Assembly (NCBI RefSeq): GCF_050908995.1
Contig: NC_135118.1
Span: 22,205,501-22,269,500, forward strand
Origin: Andrena cerasifolii
Taxonomy: Eukaryota; Arthropoda; Insecta; Hymenoptera; Andrenidae
Reading direction: 5' to 3'
DNA length: 64,000 nt
Every line of letters begins with the position of its first letter. The stretch's first letter is position 1. Shown in pieces: positions 10,216-22,262 of this stretch. The translations under genes were made by a program, and so were the position numbers. Under the pieces are notes generated by a model that searched no databases, was not told where the DNA came from, and saw nothing but the letters and a program-made list of their open reading frames with translations.

Positions 10216-12491
10216 ATTAGAAAGTTGAATCTAGAGGTAAAGGGTGGCTGAATTGATTTTGACTGAATTTAAGATGACACTGGTTCTATGATCAAGTAAA
10301 GAAGAATGGAGGATTTAGTCGAACGATTAAAAGAGGAACAGCTGTTGTTGGGAGTTTAGAAATCGAATCAACAGTGTTATCAGAATACAACGACTGGTTG
10401 CTATCAATAATAATCCCGTGGTTAGAATTTCCTTTTGATCTGATTTCTTAAAGATCACCCTGTATTACATTTGTGACTTCACTATTGCAGCAGTAAAACT
10501 TTAACCTGTTACAACTATAGTACGTGAGTATTAAGAACAGGTTTCATATTCACGCGACATTTTTCATTCAGAATGCTGTCCCAAACAATCTGTCAAAGTT
10601 TCTTACCTTTGCTCCGAGACACCCTGTATACTCTTCACCTTTTCGAAATGCTCTAAAAATCTGGCGTACCTACTTCTAAAAATTTCGTTAAAAAATCCAC
10701 AGCCTGTGCACAATAATTAAAGGTCCCCGGCAGTCGAGGTCCAAGCCACTCGACCTCGTCATTTGTACCGAGGGTGGAAAGAAAAGGGGAGGCAAGAAAA
10801 GTCGAAGGCGTCAGATTTTTACGAGCACCTGTTCACCATTTTCCAGCGGTGAAGGGGCCAGCTCCGCGTCGTCAGGTAGTCACGATTCGCAGCGGCCCTT
10901 CTCGTACCCTACCGACCTGAAAACCTGTTCTACTATTCCTTCCCCTCGTTCCACGATCCTTCGTCCCTTCTTCTACTCCCTTCCAGCGGCAGGAGCGAGG
11001 GAAATTAAAAATTAGGCCGCTGTCAGGACCACCGAGCTTTCTCCTTTCAGCTCGCAATTTCTTCGGGACGAAATTATCCTCACTTCCAAATTGCAACTTT
11101 TCAAGAAGTGAAGCTTCAAGCACGTGATCCAGTGTACACATACATAGCCACGAATAAACTATTCGAAAACCTGAGCCTCTTCGTTTTAGACAAGGATAAC
11201 GTACACAGCGACCGAACGCTTTATTTCGTTACAATAGAACTGGACGGCAGCGTACCAGGGACATTTTTATCCCACTACGCCGTGAATTCTCGCTTTTGTG
11301 TCCAGCTGCACTGGAAAAATGATCTTTACCACTGTGCCTGTGTAGCTGCTGCGCAAACAAGTCCAGTGTTCCCATATCAAGCCAGTACCGAATCATAGCC
11401 CACTGGACGATACCTAAACTCCCGAATGCTTCCAGCGTTTAAGCCAAGCCATGTTTTAAAAAAAAGAGAGATAAAAAAAGAACACCTAGCCTCGTGTTTT
11501 TACGATACAGCCACTTTCGTTTTGCGGTCAGCTGATAGAGTTAGCGAGACCGAACGCTCTGTCCCCAGCTGACCTATATCCGCAACGTTTCGCCGATCGG
11601 CGAACGCGGCCGTCGTTCGGCAGCTGGGTCGATGGAAAATTTAACGGGCTGCCCGCGGAAACGCTGGTGAGCCGCAGAACTGCGTAAAAGAAGACGCACC
11701 CGCTTCTTGCGCCTTATCTGGGCAAGCCGACCTCCTCTCCTCCCTTTTGCTCGGTTTGCCGAGGCCGCCGCGCTTACGCAATCCTGTGCAACCCTATTCT
11801 CAAGCACGCGCCACGCTCCCCTGTGTTGGCCCGCCGCCGACACGCGCGCGTGCACACGTATACGTGCATGTACGTGCATATCGATTTTTGGTAGCCCGGG
11901 ACGCGGTGGTGCAGCTTGGATTTCGAGGCGAATGCCGACAGCTTCTCGGGCATGCTACCCACTTACGCGGGGGAACGTGTTTCCACGAGCGTTTAACGGG
12001 GGCGTAAGTTTCAATCTTGCGCCGTGTACCGGTCGGGAAGGATCGAGTGGCTTAACAGGCAGTAGTTTTTGTCAAGCCGAAAGTCGCTCGGAGGAGCATT
12101 CTTTTTATACATACGTCGATTGGTGTGCTTTTTTTTGTTGATTGTTGGAGGTAGTTTAGAAAAGAAAATTGTGTTAATATCGTCGGCTGAGTTGCTGCTT
12201 GTTGATTTATGTGGGTGGTGGTTTGGGCCTGAGAGTAAGGAATCGAAAGAGATGCGGATTTTTAGGACTATTTCCTTGGGGGAGGTATAAAGACGTCTGC
12301 TTTCAGCTCTCAGTGGGGAAGTTAAACTTGGAAGCTACTTTTGTTTAGTAATAACATCCTATGGGCGATTCAGCCATAAACTGTGAAATTCACTCTTTTT
12401 AGATCCTCAAAGTGTAATATAATCTTGGAAACTTCGGTGCTATAAAATCGAAATAAAGGATTTCCTCTCACTTGAAGTTCTGTTCAATATA
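10216..12491. other. Non-coding stretch with a CpG-rich island
   Basis: The motif CACCCTGTAT, common at ends of insect mariner-type elements, occurs at 10456 and 10620 in the same orientation, but no element boundaries were resolved. About 11570-12060 is GC- and CpG-rich with overlapping open frames on both strands. This is the look of a GC island or a promoter region, and no start, domain or splice pair singles out a gene. Confidence 0.4.
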
Positions 12492-12588
12492 GAGTGCACG
12501 AGGGCGGGTTGCGTTTAATCCGAATTCTCGGCGATTTAAACCGGTTTGCGTACCGCGCACCTCGGATTATCCGGGCTCCCCTGCACCA
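12492..12588. mobile_element. Small pogo/Tigger-like MITE
   Basis: Only 97 bp, flanked by TA on both sides (12490-12491 and 12589-12590). The left end is GAGTGCACGAGGGCGGG. The reverse complement of the right end is TGGTGCAGGGGAGCCCGG, and both run into AATCCGA. A TA duplication with GTGCAGGGG...ATAATCCG ends resembles pogo/Tigger elements. Confidence 0.65.
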
Positions 12589-13708
12589 TACTTCGATTCA
12601 TTGCAACATTTCAAAGATTATTGAAAATTTAACACATTTAAGACATCGCAAAGACGGAGGTATCAGTTAAAGGTACTGACACTTAACGAATCTTGACATA
12701 CACGCGAAACAGCCGCATTAAAAAATATACGGTGTAGTGGCAATGAAAATTACCCTGTGTCTGATTAAAGTCAGTTTGCGCTACTTGCCGTTCAGTAACC
12801 AAAATATGCTTCGCTCGAAATTTCGTTCTTTCATTGTAAAAAATTCACTCAGCTTACCACCACGTAATCAACGACCTTGCCACTAGAAAATCTACAGTAG
12901 TGGTTAAAAGAATGTTTAAAACTAATATTTTTACATGTCTGCACAACTAAGTTAATACTAAAATTTAAGAATTATGTTGCTACCATTATCAAATTTTTGG
13001 TCACCCCCAATTTATGGGATGTAAATTTTAAAATCTAATTCTCTGTAATGGAACCATCTTATTTTTCTACAATTCACTGTTTAAACTGTCTTATACCGCC
13101 ATTGCAATTCAGGGATTCTAGATTAAAAGCTTGTAAACTTAAGGCGAGAAGCACGTATAAACGGCTTACTTTTGTATCAATTTTTAGGAATTTTTTGCAA
13201 AGATACCAATACACTAATCCTTTCGGAACTTTAAGGGTACTTTCTTTAATATTAGAACAAGTAAAAAAAATTATAACAGTGAAATTATAATAAATACAAA
13301 AGAAATAGAGCAGTATCTGAAATAGATTTTTTTTCGAGATGCAAAACGGCGCCGGTTGTAGCGTCTCTGGTAGTTATGTAAAATACCCCAATAATTTTTT
13401 TTCTTCAATTTATGTGCCAATTCTAAGAATATGAGCCACAAATGGTGTACAAAATTGACATATTTTAAAAATGGCAGAACTTCTAATAATAGTGTGATTT
13501 TCGTCAAATATTCGGGTTTTATTTGTTTAAAAACAGTAGTTAAAATTAATAATTTGGTTAAACCTTGCGGTTCATACTCTGAGAAATGTTATAAACTAAA
13601 AGTGAGCAGAATTTGAAGTTGTTTAGTCAAATAGTTTTTGAGTTATCCCCGGCGCCAATTTTGAAAACGTGGTTTCGAGAAAAACGCGTTTAAAATGCGT
13701 TTTACGTA
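12589..13708. other. AT-rich non-coding stretch
   Basis: Nothing recognisable. Small open frames are at chance length. Confidence 0.4.
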
Positions 13709-14046
13709 TGCTGGGCGCTCGGAGGCGCGCTGACTCACCAGGCTATAGTATCGATACGGAGTTGAATTTCGGCCTATAACTTTGAAACTATATTTTTGAA
13801 ACGTTTTAGAAGGGGTTTATGGAATTTTTTATTCGATTTTTCGATTGATTTATAAAGTGTTCTCCTCTTAAAGTGCGATTTAGGTGTGCTAGGCGTTCGG
13901 AGGCGCGCTGACTCACCAGGCTATATTATCGATACAAAGTTGAATTTTGGCCTATAACTTTGAGAATTTATATTTAAAATGTTTTAGAAGCGATTTATGA
14001 AAAAAAGATTGTTCCTATTTTTCGTTCCCTTTATACGGTCTTCTCC
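13709..14046. repeat. Tandem duplication of a 178-bp unit
   Basis: Two diverged direct copies begin at 13709 and 13887. Both contain GGAGGCGCGCTGACTCACCA followed by GGCTATA and a TATCGATAC block, then CCTATAACTTTGA and GTTTTAGAAG. The second copy loses similarity near 14046. This could be a satellite-like dimer or part of a larger dispersed repeat. Confidence 0.75.
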
Positions 14047-14225
14047 CCTTAATTACAGTCACTGACTAAGTTTACACTAAATCAATCCCTAGTAATTACA
14101 AAACGACAAGTCACTAAAGCCGCAAAAACCATCTCTGGCCACAAAATCATTTTCCAAAACCCCTACCCTGTCCCCTCAAATTCAACATAAACCTATCACA
14201 ACACTTCTCCATCCAATCCAGTCTA

Positions 14226-14820
14226 GTGATCCTCTGGGGAGTGATCGGTATAACCACAGCCATCTTGGAGCAAAACCAAAAATAAACATACCTATATCTT
14301 TCTATCAGTATTTCTCTCTCTCTCTATGTATTTCTCTCAGTATTTCTCTCAGTATTTCTCTCTCTCTATGTCTTTCTATCAGTATTTCTCTCTCTCTGTC
14401 TTTCTATCAGTATTTCTCTTTCTCTGTCTTTCTATCAGTATTTCTCTCTCTCTGTCTTTCTATCAGTATTTCTCTCTCTCTATGTCTTTCTATCAGTATT
14501 TCTCTCTCTCTATGTCTTTCTATCAGTATTTCTCTCTCTCTATGTCTTTCTAGCAGTATTTCTCTCTCTCTATGTCTTTCTATCAGTATTTCTCTCTCTC
14601 TATGTCTTTCTATCAGTATTTCTCTCTCTCTCTCTCTCTTTCTATCAGTATTTCTCCCTCTTTCTTTCTTCTGTCAGTATTTCTGTCCCTTTCTATCAGT
14701 ATTTCTGTCTCTTTCTTTTTTTTACAATTTCTTTCTCTGTCTACTTCCGCTTTTGCCCCAAAATCGCGGCAACCAATCAGCGACGATACACGTTGTTCCG
14801 GTCACTCCCTAGAGGATCAC
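14226..14820. mobile_element. TA-flanked MITE carrying a 30-bp minisatellite
   Basis: TA lies on both sides (14224-14225 and 14821-14822). The left end reads GTGATCCTCTGGGGAGTGAT and the reverse complement of the right end reads GTGATCCTCTAGGGAGTGAC. Weaker inverted similarity continues inward (GCCATCTTGGAGCAAAAC against GCGATTTTGGGGCAAAAG). The interior is filled by the minisatellite at 14304-14720. Confidence 0.7.
14304..14720. repeat. Minisatellite, period about 30 bp
   Basis: Repeated unit made of the blocks TATGTCTTTCTATCAG and TATTTCTCTCTCTC, with the best-conserved copies at 14461-14640 and shorter CT-expanded variants at both edges. Open frames reading a 10-residue Tyr/Phe/Ser repeat are a by-product of the 30-bp period and not genes. 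Confidence 0.9.
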
Positions 14821-14822
14821 TA

Positions 14823-16088
14823 ATCGACTTCAGCTCGTAGCGCCGTTCCCAGGTGTTTCCGCCGTAACTCCATCTTTCAATAGGTCCTACCATTCCCGCA
14901 GCCCGCGAAAAACCGTAAATCTCGACGCACGGTCGGCGTGAATCATCCTCAACTTGGTTCCCAGTAACCTAAACGCGTGGCTGGGTTCGCGAGGAAAAGC
15001 TCGTCGGAAGCGAGCGGCAATCCTCGCGGAGTTGGAGCTCTCGCGCGCGCGCGCTCTGGTCGAGCGCACGTGCACGTTGGAAGCAACAATTTATGTAGAC
15101 GCGTGCGTGAATGGCGTAGTAAATTCACGTTTGTACGCGAGGGCGCGGCTCGAACGGGCAGGCTGCTTTGGTCGAAGGAGAAAGATTCGGCCGCCTGCAA
15201 ACGATGTGATTTGCAACCGAACCTTCCCCCCTTCTTTTCCAGCGACTGGCTTGGTCGTGTGAGTAGTGTCCCTCGCGAGGAACGCGGCGCGCTCGCATGA
15301 GACCCGTCCCGCCGCGGCCGATTATTCCCGAAACCGTATCGCGATAACCGCAAGAACGCACGGTTCCTGGTAATTAATCCCCCGATACACTCTGCTACGC
15401 TTCGACCCGCAACTTCCACCCTCTCCCCATCCTTTCTCCACGCCGACCCCTCCTCCCCAATCCCAACCCCTCCCTCCGCCCAAGCCGTTTTTCGAGATAC
15501 ACAAGACGGTAATTAATTTTTTAACACCGACCAGCAAACCAGTCCTCTCTAATTATCGTTTACTCCCAATAATCTCGCGGCCGTGGATAAAAGCGGATTG
15601 GCCGGTTTTTAATTAATGTTAACGGACAATTAGTCGGCTGACTGATGCCCTAGCGGGGACCGCGATCTTGGGTACTGTGGCTGATGGCTGTATTCCGTGA
15701 ATCTGGGGTGCTGAGTGACTTTTGCTGTCGCGAGGGCGGATGTGGCGTGGGGGTAGGTGGAATTAGAAATTCCAGGTACTTTTATTGGAGATCGGGGTTG
15801 CGAGTTTGCTGGTGTTATTGCGATTGTGTTGGTTTAATCACTAAAATTAGAATCACAGAAGTGTTTTTATTAAAGGGGCGAGTGTTCGAAAGAGATGTTA
15901 AATGAGGGGGTAATAAGAATGAAACCAGAAAATAGATTTTCCTAAAATCACTGCTCATTCTAAACTGAGTGGGATAGACACTAAATATATTTCTGAGTGA
16001 CAGTGCTGTGAAGAATTAGAATCGCTTTAAATATAAATGCGAAAATCTATAGTGCGTGAAGTCTCCATTGTTATCTGAATTTTAGATA
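14823..16088. other. GC-rich island then AT-rich flank
   Basis: From about 14823 to 15560 the sequence is GC- and CpG-rich, with TaqI- and CGCG-type motifs and overlapping frames on both strands. It could be a promoter or 5' UTR region. I see no convincing start or splice site. The rest is AT-rich with nothing recognised. Confidence 0.35.
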
Positions 16089-16090
16089 TA

Positions 16091-16289
16091 CACTGCTATT
16101 CATAAGTGTTAGGACACCTGCTGTATTTGCAGCAAAACGTGATATTTGGTACAGATTCAATACTTTTCACTGCTTTTAATTTAAAATATCAAATAAAGTC
16201 AAATTGGTTAAAGTTCTCCAATAAGTTTACAACATATCTCCACAATTATTTCATATTGAGTAGGTGTTCTAATACTTATGAACAATAGT
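16091..16289. mobile_element. Tc1/mariner-type MITE
   Basis: The left end is CACTGCTATTCATAAGTGTT and continues AGGACACCT. The reverse complement of the right end is ACTATTGTTCATAAGTATTA and continues GAACACCT. TA flanks both ends (16089-16090 and 16290-16291). About 199 bp, non-coding. Confidence 0.7.
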
Positions 16290-17644
16290 TATATATATAT
16301 ATGTTTTGCACTAATATCTCTTGGGCAATAATAGAAATTTTGAACACGACACGTACCCCGATATTAAAAAATATGATTAGCAAAAGCTCGCACTCAGTTG
16401 ATCGCAAAAAATTTCCAGTCGTATTACTTCATAAAAACCCGCGTTGGAATTGAATAGCGTTTCGTTTACATCAAGAACTTAGACGGCTGGTTTGATGAGC
16501 GCATATTACATTTCGTTCGGAACAGACGTTCCTACATGGGCTTTTTATTCCTTTTACTACCGTCCGCGATTTTAATGCGAATTCAATTTTGCTGGGGAAT
16601 TTCAGGCCTGATACGCGGCAAACACGACGTTTCGAGGAAATAATTCCAACAAAAGTTGAATTATATTCCGTATGGCTGAACGGACAGACAGAGTTGACGT
16701 GGATAATAAGCGATTATTACGGAACTCTTATAGCCAAATATCTGCAACGACTTTTTCTGACTGAAAAACGTCGACTTTAGGATAGATACTCTGTATTGAA
16801 GGTTATTAATATATAATAATATGAATAATATCGATAACCTTGGGCAATCGTTTTTAAATATCCTTGACAGCGCCAGCTGATAGGTAGGCAACAAACTGAA
16901 GCATAGTTAAAAGACATTCAGAATATACTATCTAAAAATTAAATGCTTTAGGAATAGATAAATTCCACGCAGAAAAGGATTTAAGGATTCTCTCTACTTT
17001 GATCGGCAGAAAAATTAAGCTACTTTTAAACATTGTTTTCTCCGTAGATACAACATATATAATGCAACAAATCTTTTTAGTTTTCATTAAGCTACTCTTA
17101 TATTATTAAAAAAAAAATAAAAGATGTTTTTTAATCTGTTTTAAAACTTTAAACGCGGTTGTCTCAAAACGACATTTTTTCAACTGGTGCAGGTGATTGC
17201 AGAAATTTATTTGACCAATCAGCCTTAAATTTTTACACGTTATTCAGCACATCAGTGGATATCACGGGGACCTCGGAAACATTTTTTAATTAACAATTTC
17301 ATACTTTTTACGAGGCAAAATGATTGAAAAATTCACCGTGTTTGGACGCTTAAACTTCAAACCTCCGCCATCATGTTATTTTTTTATCAGTCAAACTAAT
17401 TGTGCTTCCAACGATAACCACACTCATAATGACTACGACACACTTTGAATTTTTTATTTTACATGCGTCGTTCTCTCGGAAATCACCTGCACCAGCACTA
17501 TATCGCTTTTTCAAGGCGCTCACATCAGTGCGATATATGTTTTTAAAAAACTGTTAAAAATTTAAAACAGTTTTGTTATACTGTCAATAAGTGTATTAAT
17601 AAGTAGACAAAATATTATTTTCGTTGGACATCCCCTTTACTAAA
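16290..17644. other. AT-rich non-coding stretch
   Basis: Includes a short TA repeat at 16290-16300. Otherwise I see nothing I can name. Confidence 0.4.
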
Positions 17645-17851
17645 AAATGAATCCTAAAAAAATCATATAATGATCATATAATCATATAATGATCATATAA
17701 TCATATAATCATTCTTAGGAGAAAAAGGAACCTGCAGACATGAATATTTTTCCAATTTTTTTTTTTACAGTTGTGTTTGGTTTATCAAAAGACAACTATC
17801 CCGCACCCAGGCCAACTGAAAATTCAACTTTAAATTTTCCGCTCCGCCCTA
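17645..17851. mobile_element. Half of a foldback hAT-type element
   Basis: It matches one arm of the array at 56591-57364 and includes GGAACCTGCAGACATGAATA, a poly-T block, GTTGTGTTTGGTTTATC and the terminal CCGCTCCGCCCTA. It begins in an AT-rich palindromic centre made of repeats of ATGATCATATAATCAT. The opposite arm was not found. Confidence 0.7.
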
Positions 17852-18049
17852 TTGTACAGTGCTTCTACACTTCTAACCCACCTTCTCCTCCACATTCTAA
17901 AAAGAGTTTCGAAGACGCACGACGAACGAACGCCCTCAGAGAGAAGACAGCGGGAAAAGCAGGGGGAGAAGGAGAAGGCGGGAAAGAATAAGCCGACAAT
18001 ACAGAACGCCTTCGACGATGACACTACACGGGGCGAGGTGCGAACGAAA

Positions 18050-18091
18050 GCGCAGACATCTTTGTGACGGGCGCAGACATCTTTGTGACGA
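18050..18091. repeat. Perfect 21-bp tandem duplication
   Basis: GCGCAGACATCTTTGTGACG occurs at 18050-18069 and again at 18071-18090, each followed by one purine. It is a recent local duplication in a GC-rich stretch. Confidence 0.9.
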
Positions 18092-18604
18092 GCACGGCCC
18101 CCGAGAGCAGGCAACCCGTAATACGATTTAATAAGAGCACGGAGCCAGTGATTATTAAGAGATAATAGGAAGCGAACGCAAAGCGGCAAGTTTTCACGGC
18201 GGACGCGATTCTTCGTTTATTCCCCGCCCTCGGAGCAACCCCGGGGGAGGGAGAACGTTGAAGAGCGTGGCTCGCCCCTGAGAGAAATGCATATTAAGTC
18301 TCCGACACAACAATAGACTCGCTTAGGCAGTAGCCCCTCGTCCTCATCCCACTTCAGCTTTCCGCCTCTCCAGAGCCTACTAGTCTCTTTCTACATGACA
18401 TCACCCCGATTCCGTTTTCCTTTCCGTCGCCGTCGGCGTCGCCTCGGCCATCAATCGAGTCGATCGACGCACGCGAGTCACGTGATCGATATAATGGAGG
18501 GGGTTTCCGATATTTACAGTTGGAATGTTTTATTGGCTCGATCGTCGACAAGCATCAAGAACGCTAAATCTGCTCAGTTTTAACGCTTCCAGCGGCGCAT
18601 AGTT

Positions 18605-18740
18605 TTTGAGAAATTACCCCTTTAAGTTCCTCAGGTCATCTCGAGTAACGGCTTCCGCCAAAAAAAGTTTTGTACAAAGCATAGAAAGCAAAGTCCTTGC
18701 TTACTCTGCTTTCGATGCTTTCCAGAATATATCGACTTGA
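18605..18740 (+). repeat. Dispersed repeat family, copy 2
   Basis: Blocks in the family order: AAATTACCCCTTTAAG, CTCGAGTAACGGCTTCCGCC, AAAAGTTTTGTACAAAGCAT, AGCAAAGTCCTTGCTTA and CTGCTTTCGATGCTTTCCAG. This is one of the better-preserved copies. Confidence 0.5.
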
Positions 18741-21700
18741 ATAAGTGTGCACGGGGTGCAAATCCCTTGGCAAGGGCGAATTTGGAGATTTGGCGCCTCT
18801 AGGATAACCAGCGAAATATCAGTAAATATTTTAATTTTAAACAGTTCAGTCAATTTTAAAATTAATTCAATATGACGACTCACGTGTGAATTACTGCTTA
18901 TTGCTAACTTGCTACACGAAAAAAAGTGAATTGTTTTTGAAGATGCCTCAAGCCTCCGTGTCTAAAGATCCGCTTGTAATAAAATCATCCCCAAAATAAA
19001 GACATTTTGCTACCTTTCCCAATTCGATTCGCCCAAAATTTGCCGCCAGCAAAAACTGACCACCCTGTAAACAAATCCGCCCCTGTTCCTCGGAGTGAAA
19101 AGACACAGATGACAGTCGAAGGGTTAAGTAGATTCGAAAGATAAAGCGTAAGGGTTGGACGATAGTAACAGCTTACAAACGAGAAGATTGAATATTTCGA
19201 GAATGTTTAGTTTACTGACTTGTGTTGATTGAGATATTTTTTCTTTCACGAGTTTCATTGACTACTTTGATTGCTTTTTACTCGTAGTTCAGAAGCATTC
19301 TGTATGTGTGTACTTGTTACCGACAGCTATCCTTAACAAACCCTCCGAGGATCGTATTCTCGCCATTTTAATTGACTAAGCCGCGTTGATTATCAGAAGA
19401 TAGCAAACAGATAGCTTGTAGTTACGACACTGATATAGAGATCGGCTTACCCTCGGCTGTAACTCGTGTTCATGATAATCGATTCACGTTTTACGAGCTT
19501 GGACACGATTCCTGTTAATCGTAACTCAAACGGTATCGAGTCTAAGAAATTTGAAAGAAATTTAGTGCACGCTATAGTTCGTTGAATATAATACTCCTAA
19601 CGATTCGTTATGCAACTATTATTTCAAGACGGACCATTAAGCATAAAAGTAACTACTGATTAATTTATTCTGATTGGATTGTATTCTAGAGAAATACGTT
19701 AATAATAAAAAGCTCTATTATGAAACAGGGTTGATAGAAACAAATGAATTGCAGCTTCATTTTAGATTTAAAAAAAAATTCTTCCCGCAAAAAGTTTACT
19801 CGTTCCGCCAGATACTAACTCCATAAAGCTAGTTTGTAATCACAAAACCGCTTTTCATGGATGTGAAATTTTTTGCAAAAAAGAGGTGCTTCAAAACATT
19901 CAGGCAGGAATGCCGTATATTTTGTGTTGCAGAGCTTGCCAAATTATATCCTCGAGTCTTTCAACCGTCCGCCTATTTCCTTCGAAAGCGCCGGATCGCG
20001 GTTCCTTCCACGTATTATTGAAAGGAAACGGAATCTGTAACTCGGGGAACAGGAGTTTCTGAAAGAACGACAAACACCCTCCCCGTTCCTCCTCGTCGAT
20101 GCATACTTATGCAGGCGGCTGCAGGAAACAGTAGCAACGAGCGTCGTAGCATGAAACAGATGCACATTTTTCAATATAAACACGGGCCAACCACCGAGAG
20201 ACACCCATAACGATAAATTCCTGCAGCGTCACGTGCCTCCAAGTTTTCGATATCGATCCTCGAGGACTTTATGCTTCCAGTTTCGTTCTATGGAATTTTA
20301 AACGATTATTCTTCCAAATAGTTCGACGTGGTGTGATACTACCGAGCATTCGCCATTAAAATTTAATAATGAATAATCATTTATTTGCAGAGTAATAATA
20401 ACAAAAAAAACAGGAATGTTCCGTAGTGGTAGGGCCCTTTTATATGGAACATTTTTATCAATCCCGACTACTAATAATTAGCATATGATATACTTAATAA
20501 TCTTATTTCCTATTCTATTTGTACACCTTATTATTTTACCTACTAAATAATGTAAAATTATTTGCTGCTGTATGAAGATTTCAAGAAACCTTGGGAAGTT
20601 CCAAAAGCGCAATGACATCATATTGATAATATAATCAACATCAGAATTCTTTCTCCCCCAGAAACCCCCAAATATCACCTAGATATTATAGGAAAAGAAC
20701 CTTGTCAATTACATAATATAATAATCGATGATTGCACTTCTAGAATTACTTGAATTTTTCATATGCCAGTTTACTAATTTGCAGCGCATCTCAGTCGACA
20801 CATTTTGTCCTCCACAAAAGATAGTCTTCACCCTCACTTAACGCTTTGAAAAGTGAACCACGTGAGGTGTTATGCACCGATGTTGATGAAACTTCGTAGA
20901 AAGGTAGAGAATTAACAAATACTTCACCCCTGTTCAGTCGTAAACACCTTATAGTTTACAAAATATAACAATAGAGGTCGCATTTGCTCTGTTGGCGTTA
21001 AGTGTCTGAAACTTAAACAGGCATTTTTCAAAACCATGCACCACAGTATTAAATTATATCTTTGAAACTTCGTGACAAAATATTATTCAATGGTATAAAA
21101 AATACAACCATTCAGAAGCAAGAAATTTCATTTCATAATTCCTTCTTGACTTGGTGCCTGCTGTATCGAATTGCTCAGCTTTGCTCTCAGAATTGCTCTC
21201 CTGGCACAAACATCACGTGGAATAATTCGCAGGAGCTTCGTTGCTTCGCAGGGCGAGAAGCTTGCTGATCGCGAGCCTCGTTGAAAGTAGTCGATGATTT
21301 CGCGCTTTACGATTTTATAATTTACTACGTTGTCCCGATAATGTGATTTATGGGTCGACTGGAACTCTTACAGCATTTTACTTTCATCGCCGGAAAAGAG
21401 GTCAATTCATTCGCGTGATGTTCAATGACGTATTTTTATTACGACGCTGGCCGATCAGATACGCGGGTGCAAGGGAAAAAACAAGAACACGGACTCGCGC
21501 TTTTTTAAAAAAAAAAATGCACACACGTACACGTGGGTGCTGCAGTCAGCCCGCATGAATTCGGATCAATGAGCGTGTGTGTGTGTGTACGAAATCGCTC
21601 GCGTGAAAAATTCTCGCGTGACGCTGGTAAATTCGAAATGTCGGGGAAAGAAAAAAGGGAAGGAACCTCTGACGTCTGCCTGTCGGAATAAATTAGGTGG

Positions 21701-22164
21701 AAAGCACGAAACACTTGGATTTTAGGTGGACTGAATTCGTGGAAGCTCGCATTTTGGCATCTTATTCCGCGCTGCTAACGATACAATTAAACGCGTGGGC
21801 AAGAAACGTCCGAAAAACTTCGGAGGAGATATCCAAGGCGCGAATTTACATATTCGACTCAATATAATGCACCTAAACGGTGCGTAGAAAAAAATAGACT
21901 TTGCACCGCGTCGCAGAAATCAAATTCGAGAAGAAGTAGAGTAAAACTATCCCAAGGAACATAAGTAGTTTTCCTAATACTATAACCACCTTTTATTCAG
22001 TGGATAAGATATAAACTTCACGATGCTCTTATTCCGCTATAAATGGGTAGTTTTATTTCCATTTTTTTTTATAATCTTTAAAGGTAATAGAATAAAGCTA
22101 CAAACCTTAAATATCGAAAAATTAAGTTTTTTTTAGCCGTTACACTAGGTACTTAGGATGAGCC
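18741..22164. other. Non-coding stretch
   Basis: AT-rich with moderate GC near 19950-20200 and 21400-21800, and a short GT repeat near 21573-21586. No gene, RNA or bounded element recognised. Confidence 0.4.
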
Positions 22165-22262
22165 TTTAAGCAAAACTTTTTCGGTAGCGGCGATCGCTCA
22201 GAAAAGTCTGCCCGACTTGAAGGGGCATTTTTCAATTCCTCGAGCCACTCGAAGTGTTAATA
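22165..22262 (-). repeat. Dispersed repeat family, copy 3
   Basis: Read on the minus strand it contains CACTTCGAGTGGCTCGAGG, AAAAATGCCCCTTCAAGTCG, GAGCGATCGCCGCTACCG and AAAAAGTTTTGC, matching the family in order. Confidence 0.55.

Noticed and set aside
14326..14823. Open frames with a Tyr-Phe-Ser repeat
   Set aside because: They result from the 30-bp minisatellite, whose period is a multiple of 3.
14949..15419. Long minus-strand open frame in a CpG-rich stretch
   Set aside because: Open frames occur in several phases there, as expected when stop codons are rare in GC-rich sequence.
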